In this document: in pieces, positions 26,601 through 32,599 of the stretch
Layout of the letters: the number at the start of each line of letters is the position of its first letter
Position numbering within the stretch: the first letter of the stretch is position 1
Source of the DNA: Nemertoderma westbladi
Taxonomy: Eukaryota > Xenacoelomorpha > Nemertodermatida > Nemertodermatidae
Assembly (NCBI GenBank): GCA_032718475.1
Contig: JAUCBJ010000787.1
Location: forward strand, 1-32,599
Direction of reading: 5' to 3'
Length of the DNA stretch: 32,599 nt
Position numbers and translations under genes: made by a program
Notes under the pieces: model-generated
What the model saw: the letters and a program-made list of their open reading frames with translations, nothing else
What the model was told of the DNA's origin: nothing
Database searches by the model: none

Positions 26601-28241
26601 AATTTCCAACAGGTTCCTGGCAACTTCTGGTCCACGCTGTCCAGCAAAACAGGGTAATGGTATTCTAGATCCCTCCTCATACCTCGAGAAGTGGCTCTGG
26701 CAATTACACACATCAATAAGGTCTTTGCAGCGTTGAATAAATGCATCAACTTGGGCAAATATACTAGTAGGATCCAAAACCCATCCAGTGAGGCTGGTTG
26801 AATATTTTGTGTGGACAGCACTTAAATGTGTGTATGATTCCTTCCAAGCTTTACAACATTGAATACTCTCATTGAGTGTTTGCTGGCATGATTGAACATG
26901 CCCATCGAATATCTTTTCAAGAGAAATTTCAGAGCAACATCTATTAATAATTTCGTTTGATACTTTACGAAACAGGACAGTAAGTCGTTCCCTGGTATTG
27001 TAAAATTCCGAATTAACCCAGATTATTCGGATAAGGTTGATAATTACTGGTATTAGTTTAGGAATGTCTTTAAGCATAGCGTTTCCTAGGTCCTGACATG
27101 GCTGCTTCAATATTTTTAGAAAATGAAGGTTTGATTGTGCTTGTAAAGATCCATCCTGAATTTGTTTACTAAGCTTGGCAAAAGGTGGTAAGTATGAGCT
27201 GCGGGCCATCTCCAATATCCTTTCAATCCTAATAACTCCAGGTTTGTTCAGCTGTTTACTAATGCCAGAAAGGTCGTCGCACCTGTTTGACCAGAAACGG
27301 AGTTCATCTAGAGGCCCAGTGTTCTCAGCCGTTTCTAGTGCGTCTTGAGAACTTAACATCTCCTTAATTTGTCTCGTCCAATGTATCATGGCCATCTCTA
27401 AGCGGCCAACCAGTTCCTTGTCCTTTACAACCTCGTCGTCTTCGAGGTCATCACCTTCTGTTGGAACATAAAGGACTGTGTATCCTTCCATTTTATACCT
27501 AGTGTCTGTCAAACAACTCAAGAATCGATGTAGATTGCTTGAAAATTCATTCCTTATGCTGTCCGGCCACGTTTTATTCCCCAAAAACAAAGGCGCATAG
27601 ACACCATTCATTAGCTTCAACAGACTTTGAATATGAGACGTCTGAACAATACCATACTGACATTTTTCACTGAAATTGCGGCCAGTAACTTCCTGGCCTT
27701 CGGATCTAATAAAGTAAGCCAGTTCGTCAACAACAAATGAGGGCACAACATGTTCAACACAAAGACCTTTATGCTTATCTATATAAATCACAAGTAACTG
27801 CTTGGAAAGATCCTCAATCCAAACATTTAGAACTTGGTCGTGTTCATCCGTCCACATATCCAACGTAAATCCAGTGAGTACAACAGATCCTTTAACTAAA
27901 GCTCCCAAATCGACAGGTGGTAATTCCGATTCAATGTCAGACTCTAGCTCAGAACTCTCTGCCGTTTTCCCAGCCATGCTACTTCTGGTGCTATAGCGAC
28001 TAACGGACAACCTCCCTGATCGCCCTGCCCCAGACGCCCCCCTCTGGCTTGTTCTTGCACTCTGAATGTCTAATGGGGCTATCGATGCGGCCGTAGACGC
28101 AACAGGTGTGCTGGTAGGCCCAGCTGCAGTTGAGCCTTCGCCCAGCAGAGACCCCAATGGTTGATCGGTAGGATCATCAGCTCCAACAACTTTGGCTTCT
28201 GACGCGTTATCAATCACATTAACTTCACCCGCGTCCGCCAT
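14634..28241 (-). CDS. DNAH2: Axonemal dynein heavy chain 2 (inner-arm I1/f beta chain), complete and intronless
   Basis: This is the motor subunit of the two-headed inner-arm dynein I1/f, which hydrolyses ATP to slide doublet microtubules. The 4535 residues align end to end with human DNAH2 (about 4430) as I recall it, for example in RLCCSEIS-, FSTENG- and SGFTFPTGFLTA-type blocks; DNAH10 and outer-arm chains fit less well. Domains by residue: divergent Ser/Gly/Ala-rich start 1-110; tail (DHC_N1) about 240-800; linker about 1290-1720; AAA1 with GPAGTGKT at 1916-1923 and CFDEFN at about 1966; AAA2 with GETGSGKS near 2197; AAA3 with GPVGTGKT near 2528; AAA4 with the family's GIGGSGRQ near 2875; coiled-coil stalk and microtubule-binding tip about 3080-3420; AAA5, AAA6 and C-terminal domain to 4535. 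All motor motifs are intact and there is no frameshift. The start has a good context (purine at -3, G at +4) and an in-frame TAA 12 bases upstream. The striking point is the absence of any intron in 13.6 kb. Confidence 0.96.
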   Translation of the reverse strand: MADAGEVNVIDNASEAKVVGADDPTDQPLGSLLGEGSTAAGPTSTPVASTAASIAPLDIQSARTSQRGASGAGRSGRLSVSRYSTRSSMAGKTAESSELESDIESELPPVDLGALVKGSVVLTGFTLDMWTDEHDQVLNVWIEDLSKQLLVIYIDKHKGLCVEHVVPSFVVDELAYFIRSEGQEVTGRNFSEKCQYGIVQTSHIQSLLKLMNGVYAPLFLGNKTWPDSIRNEFSSNLHRFLSCLTDTRYKMEGYTVLYVPTEGDDLEDDEVVKDKELVGRLEMAMIHWTRQIKEMLSSQDALETAENTGPLDELRFWSNRCDDLSGISKQLNKPGVIRIERILEMARSSYLPPFAKLSKQIQDGSLQAQSNLHFLKILKQPCQDLGNAMLKDIPKLIPVIINLIRIIWVNSEFYNTRERLTVLFRKVSNEIINRCCSEISLEKIFDGHVQSCQQTLNESIQCCKAWKESYTHLSAVHTKYSTSLTGWVLDPTSIFAQVDAFIQRCKDLIDVCNCQSHFSRYEEGSRIPLPCFAGQRGPEVARNLLEIDNAFCRCLNPLRLVKKHILDVKATVWHDEYNKFRSGVKDLEVMMTNTINSAFESVRTIEEGINLLEVFQHLHSREAILRTLDKKTAEIFQIFNDEMNLVKKELSGRAAWLTPLQPYYAGTAVWAKALKNRVDKSMTLIEGAYFLPTTGMGEEARSNYLQLVQALDELIRKNFGEWTLAIEKEPVRRLDVPLMCRSQERTGMLDSNFDKITAKLLQEIYYWQRILFEVPHYAAELYERKDDLRVLRENVLQVVRGYNRILSSLSLEERGLFRERIRFLDKKIVPGLSKLTWASKGVAELFIKECYNQAGKVQAVVDEYKLTNIKISKLCRTISEMLLVRINVSKVHDSGQFDVEQSKHRIATTERLAMNHIEIVDILMKTCEYFRNDGQEVQNHWYRYTDKMDRMVEEAFRLNVKWSLQELSKAINGDGKTPPNPLFKVKVVLDGDRVEFDPTLKGLAKLVNSIGSHLTDTISPLDRLPNLLTAKKSTKDPIHMVIAADHEVGKLMHIIAQGMIDNATSLHEYLATWDSYREIWEVNKDAFIRRYHKLNPGVASFDSDIGRYTEVANNAQKEETVLSIQFVMLDCSPLKFSILSHCQEWQNKFTTLLKDMAITALNNLTYFLKKNGEQVGVVPTTLDELGASIKLLEQLQGDLHKIEDRISPIHEQFAILEKYEVQIPEESQEKLDLLEHEWITFQQNLIDAEAMLKKHKDKFKTGLIHSADEFKKQVGSTVEDFHQNGPFSSSLTPDEALADIASRREALRLLKEQEANIRRGLAIFKIDQPPSKEILAMEKELDQLEQVWLLTKDWETMWENWKTLTFQELEADNMELQCGQLYKKLNRIAREVKDKKWEIVAVSKSRVEQFKRTMPLIVDLRNHAMRDRHWVELKAEVGKEFDQNSDSFTLEQIIALQLDQYADKISEISGAASKELLIEQSLEAIDNTWKNTFLEIGPYKDRGHFRLKTTDELFQTLEDNQVTMSTMKASRYVKPFEKEVDRWERTLSRIMEVIEMILTVQRQWMYLENIFFGEDIRKQLPRESNEFDDVNTNWLAIMSRLNQDNNAYRGTHHEGMLETLNDMNGKLEEIQKSLDMYLETKRQIFPRFYFVSNDDLLEILGQSKNPESVQPHMKKCFDNIYKLKMQKIGMSQKHEALGMYSADGEYVEFIQQVILEGPVEAWLCDIERTMRWTLKELLKQCRLALKKQASKRDKWIKEWAGQLLITSSQIQWTSDTTRGLALVRERESKKPLKSLKRKQIGLLEKCTDIIRGNLTKIQRAKIVALVTIEVHARDVIEKLLKSGCTDVTAFEWLMQLRVYWDKESDDCIVRQTTTQFRYGYEYLGNSGRLVVTPLTDRCYMTLTTALHINRGGSPKGPAGTGKTETTKDLGKALGNYVIVINCSEGLDYKSMGRMYSGLAQTGAWGCFDEFNRINIEVLSVVAQQILSILSSLKQRKINFNFEGRDIRLVGSCGIFITMNPGYAGRTELPDNLTSMFRPIAMVVPDSAYIAENILFGEGFSNTRTLAKKVHTLYYLAVQQLSKQDHYDFGLRALVSVLRYAGKKKRAHPNMADEEILLFAMKDMNIPKFTAADRPLFNGIMSDLFPGIDTPQVDYSTIRKAIVTEFQAAGYQAIEIAIVKVIQLLETKNSRHSVMIVGETGSGKSCTWRVLQAAMSRLSKEGDSNFTKVIEYVINPKALSLGELYGEFDLNTNEWTDGILSSVMRLTCADEKPEQKWMLFDGPVDTLWIESMNSVMDDNKVLTLINGERISMPDQVSLLFEVENLSVASPATVSRCGMVYNDYNDLGWKPYVNSWLEKRKSGADIFKRLFDKYVAKIIDFKKQNCKELVPIAEINGISSLCNLLDILATSAFGANPNDDANYSLMLEMWFMFCMLWSICGAVDEEGRKKIDTYIREIEGSFPNKDTVYEYYVDGKNRTWAHWDDKLKGGWKFVPNTPFYKLMVPTVDTVRYQFIVNNLLAKGVPVLLVGPVGTGKTSVAEFVLQSMNTTQYSVLTINLSAQTSSNNVQDIIESKVEKRTKGVYVPIGGKKLVTYLDDFNMPMKDLFGSQPPLELMRQWMDYGFWYDRAKQVTKVVRDMQILAAMGPPGGGRMVISKRLQSRFNLLNMTFPTESQIKRIFGSMISHKLSDFEEDLKPLGDIMLQATIEMYDAVVNRYFPTPSKIHYLFNLRDISRVFQGLMRCSKDYHDTKVSLTRLWIHECFRVFADRLNDETDFDDFVIILSDKLGVLFEQTFHNICHQKQPPIFGSFLSKDGKVYEDLQNIEELKTFIENALEDYNMTPGYVGMDLVMFRDAIEHVCRIVRVIGQARGNMMLIGIGGSGRQSLSRLAASILEYTTFQIEVTKHYRKQEWRDDLKRLYRLAGVDNKPTVFLFNDTQIVDVSFLEDINNILSSGEIPNLYKSDEFEEVRNALSEEVRKHDIHDTPENVFKFLIERVRSNLHVILCMSPVGEAFRNRIRMYPAFVNCAAIDYFSEWPKDALLEVAERYLADMDLGSEDNKTNISSVFVTMHQSVSKMSEKMYIELKRRNYTTPTNYLELVTGYKELLAEKSLEIGAEISKLTNGLQKIDETRTKVEVMRVDLDIAKTKVAQFQKQCEEYLVVLVQQKRDADEQQKQVTVRAEKIGEEEIKCREMADAALEDLKVAMPALEEAMEALKSLNKKDITEIKSFVKPPQLVEKVLEAVMILRGREATWVEAKRDLGDQHFIDNLVNFDKDHMSDKTLKKIAGYCNQPDFYPDTVGRVSNAAKSLCMWVRAMEVYGRVFRVVLPKKQRVEHAEAMLAEKQKTLAEQQRKLAEVNAQLEKLKNEYEEKLAQKEELRLKAEKMEIQMERAALLLSGLAGERDRWESTVAELEGSKGYLIGDCLVASASLSYIGPFLSNYREELVNNIWLPEIRKLLIPSDSEFSFANFLSIPTTVRQWNIQGLPNDTFSTENGVMVTRGRRWPLMVDPQSQAVKWVKKMESKRGLLTIDLQQHDYMRTLENSIQFGNPVLLQNVQEELDPSLNPILNKSLIKLGGRYMIRLGDKEIEYNQDFKFYITTKLSNPHYTPEIAAKTTIVNFAVKEQGLEAQLLGTVVRKERPELEEQKDSLVLNIAAGKTKLKELENEILRLLNESEGSLLENEELVNTLQTSKVTSQEVTEQLAMSETTEAKIDAAREGYRPCATRASILFFVLIDMGRIDPMYQFSLDAYIDLFNTSIDKSHKSPKLEDRIANLNDWHTYSVYRYTCRGLFEKHKLLFSFHMCVKILQNAGKINMEEFTFFLTGGIVLDKDEQMDNPCSNWLPETDWDNISELEKLSNFHGIITSFEQYPRDWSIWFMSDNPETSPLPGEWENSCNELQKMVILRCLRTDRVAFAAMSFVVNNLGTRFVEPPVLDMKAVLDDSSSKTPLIFVLSPGVDPTGALTALAHGMGQTQMALSLGQGQAPIATRMIKEGIKEGNWVFLANCHLSLSWMPQLDKLCEQLQVEEPHKDFRLWLSSSPNPDFPIAILQSGIKMTTEPPRGVKANMKRLYNTVTDQSFMRTRKHDKYQRLLFSLCFFHSILIERRKFGQLGWNVFYSFNNSDFEVSEHLLSLYLDEYDDTPWDALKYLVALVNYGGHVTDDYDRRVLTTYINDCFHEDVLETPFYKLSILPTYYIPRDGSLRSYKEYISTLPNLDHPEVFGQHPNADISSQKAETKLLFDTLLSLGSQVATVGAQSNESKVLELSANVLKQVPEDLDYGQTAKIMKDDPSPLNVVLLQEIERYNYLLNLIRKSLLDLDKGIKGLVVMSSDLEETFTCILEAQVPPLWRKAYPSIKPLAAWVRDLVMRIEQLEKWSSTAHPPIIFWLSGFTFPTGFLTAVSQVAARQNNVSVDTLSWEFSVLTIDDTNVTGPPKDGVLIKGMFLEGAGWDKKNSCLIEAEPMQLQCRMPSIHFKPVENKKTKTKGLYICPTYAYPNRSGTPGRPSFVECVELKSGSMPATHWVKRGTALLLSQAE

Positions 28242-28256
28242 TTCTATAAATTAGAT

Positions 28257-28333
28257 CTGAAAAATTTGCAAAGTAATTTAATGTGTATTAATGCTATGTA
28301 TCTAATTGTATCTAATATAATGCTACATTCTAC
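28257..28333 (-). other. Candidate 5'UTR intron (acceptor fairly good, donor uncertain)
   Basis: On the minus strand, CAAATTTTTCAG ends at 28257, 15 bases before the dynein ATG, and looks like a 3' splice site with a short pyrimidine tract. A donor-like ACAG|GTAGAA lies 77 bases upstream (GT at 28333-28332). A more distant donor, such as CAG|GTAACG near 31822, is equally possible and would connect the gene to the X-box region. No transcript evidence is available. Confidence 0.3.
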
Positions 28334-28479
28334 CTGTATACAAATCGATAAGTATTAGATTAGATTAACCATTAATCATTAGATAATTTACGGTATATTA
28401 GGTAAAAAAATCCCTTAAAATTTTACGGGCAATATTTTCTTATTATGTTGGGAAATATTATACTACGTAATATTTCATA

Positions 28480-29556
28480 TGACACCCCCCCCCCCCCTCC
28501 CCCCCTAATTTTTCTACAAATCTTAATGAGATTGCATTACATTTGAAACAGAGATAATTTCACCTCCCGACCACTGACTGGGTGACCCAGAATTTTTATT
28601 TTTGCTTTCAATCTTTAGATACAAGCGTTTAAAAAAATGTCTCCGTCGATATTGCACCAGTTACACTACAGTTATTCTTCTACCTTATAGCTGTTTGTTG
28701 GTACAAATGGAAAGCTGGCCATGCAAGGATTCCAAATATGTAACACAATTTGAATTTCGTTGAGAAATAGCTGAGATATGAGCGTTCAAATGTTGCATGG
28801 TTATGCACCGGCGCGAGGCTATTTTATTCTATTTAATAAATGCATCATAATCTGGAATATTTTGTTTATCCAAATACGTAGCTGGGCAACAATGCATTAC
28901 ACGTTCGTGGGGCCTTCGCGCAGCACGAAGTGAGCAAAGCCTTTAGCATATGGGCACCATTAACGAGTTGTCTGACGTTAGTCAGAAGGCTTCAACACAA
29001 TACTCGTCCTCCTCTTGTGCCTCGTTGCGTTCGTTCGTTTTTGACGAAACTTCAGATTCTTTTTAAACTTTTGAAGGACTACATACGTACCAAGTTTCGT
29101 TTAATTTCATTAAGGAATAACCGAGTTATTAGCGATCAAAACGTTACGACGACAGACGACGACCGACGACAACAGACGACGACGACGACGACAGACAACT
29201 CTCCAATGGCACCCATATGCTAAGGCTTCGCTTACTTCGTGGCTCGCCCCACATCTTTGATCATACTATTACTTAGCTATTCAAACATTTAAAAAATGCA
29301 TGTAAAATGGAACATTTGAACGCTCATATCTCAGCTATTTTTCAAATTGTGTTACATATTTTGCAATCCTTACATCCTTACAATCCTCCAATATCGCTGG
29401 AGACACTTTGTTTAAACGCTTGTAGCTAAAGATAGAAAGCAAAAATAAAAATTCTGGCTCACCCAGTCAGTGGTCGGGAGGTGAAATTATCTCTGTTTCA
29501 AATTTCATGCAATCTCATTAAGATTTGTAGAAAATTAGGGGGGGGGGGGGGTGTCA
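28480..29556. mobile_element. Foldback / MITE-like element with long inverted arms
   Basis: Both ends read TGACACC followed by a C run (left) or its complement (right). The arms then match for hundreds of bases: 28501-28650 pairs with 29400-29540 at high identity, including the CACTGACTGGGTGA segment. Further inside, AGATATGAGCGTTCAAATG (28776-28794) pairs with about 29308-29326, and AGCATATGGG (about 28945) with CCCATATGCT near 29212-29221. The left arm (about 496 bp) is longer than the right (about 369 bp), with roughly 130 extra bases. The centre has a GAC-rich microsatellite (about 29148-29196). No transposase and no clear target-site duplication are visible, so it is non-autonomous. The 97-codon frame at 28930-29223 is not credible. 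Confidence 0.8.
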
Positions 29557-30410
29557 CTGAATTACGACACAATATTCTGGGACATGGTGTATACTACATT
29601 CTACATACTTAAAATCTGTTTATTGTTTTTTTTACAGATCTGGTTACAAATAAACAAATATATCCATCAATCTCTAATCTTTGAACTATTTTATTCTGAA
29701 ATAAATAATCAAAATCGGGAGAAAAAGAATACTTTTCCCAAGGCAAAAAAGTAACCCTTAGGGTTGCATTAAAGTAATATAAGAAAATGTGAAAATATCT
29801 TGGGTGGAAGTCCTTAAATTTAAATTCATCGAACATCGAAGTAGAAAAGGTTTGCGCGTAATTTAAGTCAAATCCATGCACACACTCAAAAAGTTATCGC
29901 AACTTTAGCTACTGCAAGGCGTACAAGTATATACTCCAAAACAAAACTCAATACTCAATATTGGTTTTATGTAGTGCTGCTCTTTACTTAAAGAAATAAA
30001 TATTCCAGAACATTAAATTATTATTTAACATTGAGTAAATCAGCCTCTAGAATTGAATAGTAAAATAATTAAACCGCTGAAACTATGAAAGCAGTATAGT
30101 ACGTAGGTCCTAATATATATGTAGGCTATCATTATTTCGTTATATCTTTTATTAAGAATTAACTAATTAAGCAACAAAAAGTAAAAATTTAAGAATATAA
30201 TTACGTACAGTATTACATGGATATATACGAAGAGAAGTGAACGAGAATACCCAACGCATGTAATAAATAATTATTTTCGCAAGAAAAGTTTCCTACGTAG
30301 TTTTTCATCAGTTGCAGTCGTTTCTAATGTTCAATCTTTGAATACTGTACAATATAGTTTAAAGTGTTCTGATCCTCGTGTTTTTATTTCCACTAACTAA
30401 AAAAATTACT
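29557..30410. other. Stretch without a recognised gene
   Basis: AT-rich DNA with only short, low-complexity frames. If the dynein gene has a long 5'UTR intron, this would be part of it. I see nothing else. Confidence 0.35.
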
Positions 30411-30800
30411 CAACACCAAATAAAATAAAGTCACCCCAAATAAAATAAAGTCACCCCAAATAAAACAAAGTCACCCCAAATAAAATAAAGTCACCCCAAA
30501 TAAAATAAAGTCACCCCAAATAAAATAAAGTCACCCCAAATAAAATAAAGTCACCCCAAATAAAATAAAGTCACCCCAAATAAAATAAAGTCACCCCAAA
30601 TAAAATTATTCAAACACCGAAATAAATTTTTCAACACCAAAAACAATTATTGAACACCCGAATAAATAAATGCTCCCAAAACAAATAATTCACACCAAAA
30701 CAAAATGATAAAACCTCAAAAATAAATACAAAGAACCTCAAAATAAATACATATTCCCCAAAATAAAAGCTTATTCCTCAAAAATAATCAAATATTTTAA
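30411..30800. repeat. 20-bp minisatellite with decaying flank
   Basis: Nine exact-length copies of TAAAATAAAGTCACCCCAAA fill 30421-30600, with one visible substitution (C for T at about 30466). On both sides, and especially to about 30800, related but degenerate units (AATAAAT...CCCCAAA) continue. This suggests an old array whose centre was recently re-homogenised. Confidence 0.9.
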
Positions 30801-32063
30801 CAAAATAAACAGACTCAGTTACAGACTCTCAGTTGCAGAATGCGGCTATTGGTACGAGGGTCGTCGGTATAATATTATTAAACATTTTGTTTGATTTATG
30901 GAAATAAATAATAAATGAATTATTTTGTATACAAATAAATTTTTCATGTAATATTACTGTAGGTGCTGGAAGAATTGTTTTTGGTTGACAAATTAATAAT
31001 TGTTTTTGGGGGATGTATAATTGTTTTCGAGGGTAAATAAATAAAACTAATTGGAAACGAAAGTGATAGTACATTTAATGTTTTTTTTAATTGTACTTGA
31101 TTTAAAAATTAACATTAAATTAAATGAAATTTAATTCACACAAAAATTAATAAATAAAATGTAGTAGCTCTAATGGGCCACCATACATTTGTTGTGTACA
31201 TGTTCGCACACACCATAGTGATGCTTACTGGAGATCGAGGCTATATCACCCGAACCTTCTGTTGTACTGTATTTTGAAACAAAGTCGCGAAAACTCACTC
31301 CTCAAAAATGTTCATACAAACTAAGGAGTACGGATCAGAAAATTGTTCATACTGTATTTGAGCGCGGCACGTGGAAATGTACACCAAATTCCACACACAC
31401 ATGTATTTATTAGGCCTACATATTCTTATAGGGGCCCTTGCGCTGTCAGTCAGATGGGGTAAGGATGGGTTAAAATTAGGTTAAAATTAAAATTAAAATT
31501 AGTTAAAATTAGTTAAAATTAGTAGGCTTAATTTCGGGTCTTGTACCGTGTACAATACTGGTGGGCCTACACAGCAACTGTTATTTTGCCTAATACAGGT
31601 CCCAGAGGTAAATCCTAACCCCACGGCATGGCCTACCCCACGGGCTGTTCTGTTACCTTTCTGACTGACAGCGCAACCTCCCTCTTGCATATTCTGAGAT
31701 TATTGAGTACCGGTAATGAATTGATTTTATTTAATTAATCAAGGGTTACTTACAGCTGCTAGTGCACCATAAAAAAGCTTCAGTGTATCTTCGATCTTAA
31801 GAAGTAAATACTTTCCGTTACCTGTGTAGAACTGAAGTAAAATAAAAATCACTTCCAATTATCCAATTAGTTGTTTCAGAGTTCAATAATTCCACAACTA
31901 CATATTTAATATAATTTATGTGTGAATGTTGGACCTAATCTACACATATATTTTCAGTGTGTCTGTATAAAATCATTTACCGGTACCGGTAGGCCAAAGA
32001 GGCCTAATAATATTATACTGTGTCTACAACAATATCATATGAAGGTTGCAAACTGTTTATAAT
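30801..32063. other. AT-rich stretch upstream of the dynein gene, no recognised gene
   Basis: It contains a short TTAAAATTAG-type repeat (about 31469-31526), scattered TACCGGTA and TAGGCCTA words (for example 31709, 31980) and several possible minus-strand splice donors (such as ACAG|GTAACG near 31822 and GTAAGT near 31749). None of its open frames shows a recognisable motif. Confidence 0.35.
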
Positions 32064-32077
32064 GTTGCCCTAGCAAC
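32064..32077. promoter_or_regulatory. RFX X-box
   Basis: GTTGCCCTAGCAAC is a perfect palindromic X-box (two 6-bp half-sites with a 2-bp spacer), the binding site of RFX factors that switch on ciliary genes in animals. It lies 3.82 kb upstream of the DNAH2 ATG. That is far, but it fits a promoter here if the first exon is non-coding and followed by a long intron. It could instead serve a gene lying to the right, outside the window. Confidence 0.65.
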
Positions 32078-32599
32078 GACATAATAATATTGGCTAAAGT
32101 TGATTTCGAGTGAGATTTGAGTGGTTGATAGCAGTTAGGCAACTTATATAGCTATTATAACTTAGTGATCGCGATCGCGCATGTGGTTTACATGTATAGC
32201 AGTTACTGTAACATATGATGCAGCATGAAGGGCCAACAGAAAGTACTTAATACATAAACAAGCTTAATATAATGTTAATGTAACGTTAAGTAGAAAATTG
32301 TTCCCATACATCCCATCGTTATTCAGCTGGCCCCACCCCCAAATTTTTCTACAATGGTCTTTGATAACTAAAGTCTATAATATATTATAATAATAATTAA
32401 TATTGCATTATATATTAATTTACAAATAATAATAAAATAATAAAGTATAAAAACAGCATGTCAGCCAGTCCTTTAATTTAAATTAATTATTTTATGGTAT
32501 AAGATTTAAAAAAGTATACTTCTGGCTGGCTGGCCTGGCTGGTAATTACACCTCACCACTATACAGTACTACTCGAGCAATAATGGGTAATTACCTGTA
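32078..32599. other. Right end of the window, possible promoter region
   Basis: Near the X-box lies the palindrome GATCGCGATC (32167-32176), a CpG-containing spot in otherwise AT-rich DNA. CACCCCCAAATTTTTCTACA at 32335-32353 resembles the tip of the foldback element. No open frame of note is present. Confidence 0.3.

Noticed and set aside
14679-28000. Many open frames of 60-150 codons on the plus strand and in other minus frames across the dynein gene
   Set aside because: They lie in alternative frames of a strongly conserved coding sequence and show no independent motifs; they are shadows of the dynein frame.
14634-28241. Assignment to outer-arm (DNAH5/9/11/17) or DNAH10 dynein instead of DNAH2
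   Set aside because: The tail, which differs most between paralogs, matches DNAH2 closely (for example the SIRNEFSSNLHRFL and ALCDTRYKMEG-like region near residues 230-260), as do the C-terminal blocks.
28930-29223. 97-codon plus-strand frame
   Set aside because: It lies inside the foldback element and reads through its GAC microsatellite; not a protein gene.
30421-30600. Regular 20-bp repeats considered as a CRISPR array
   Set aside because: Units are contiguous with no unique spacers, and the DNA is eukaryotic; it is a minisatellite.

Overview
This is a stretch of animal nuclear DNA: AT-rich, gene-poor and full of repeats. Two things point to a metazoan. One is the 5' part of a BEL/Pao-type LTR retrotransposon, a superfamily known from animal genomes. 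The other is a complete axonemal dynein heavy chain, which implies motile cilia or a flagellated sperm. Dispersed palindromes (TACCGGTA, TAGGCCTA), tRNA-derived SINE heads, a foldback element and very young minisatellites suggest an invertebrate, but I cannot name the phylum from this window.

Layout. Bases 1-3390 (minus strand) are one uninterrupted reading frame that runs off the left edge. It encodes a Gag-like protein with an unusually long N-terminal part, an Ala/Lys/Glu repeat, a DUF1759-like domain and a CCHC zinc knuckle. Bases 3391-6780 have no convincing gene. They hold diverged tandem repeats (about 120, 289 and 38 bp), hairpins and a TATA-like site, and probably include the 5' LTR of the element, whose ends I could not place. 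Bases 6790-12013 are a nearly continuous tandem-repeat block made of three arrays: 39/42 bp, about 17 bp (4 kb, containing a recent 1048-bp duplication), and 46 bp (19 copies without an indel). Bases 12014-14633 are AT-rich, with two tRNA-derived SINE-like heads, a 128-bp duplication, a small inverted repeat and a candidate poly(A) signal for the dynein gene.

Bases 14634-28241 (minus strand) are a single 4535-codon open frame for a DNAH2-type inner-arm dynein heavy chain (I1/f beta chain). It has all six AAA modules, the stalk and the C-terminal domain, and no introns. Its upstream side (28242-32599) holds a candidate 5'UTR intron acceptor, a roughly 1.08-kb foldback element, a 20-bp array and, 3.8 kb from the ATG, a perfect RFX X-box. 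That is the binding site expected for a ciliary gene.

The DNAH2-like gene is the only convincing host gene. The points most worth attention are its single-exon structure with the distant X-box, the retrotransposon's long N-terminal region with a cluster of strong splice-donor matches, and the layered recent expansion of the satellite block.
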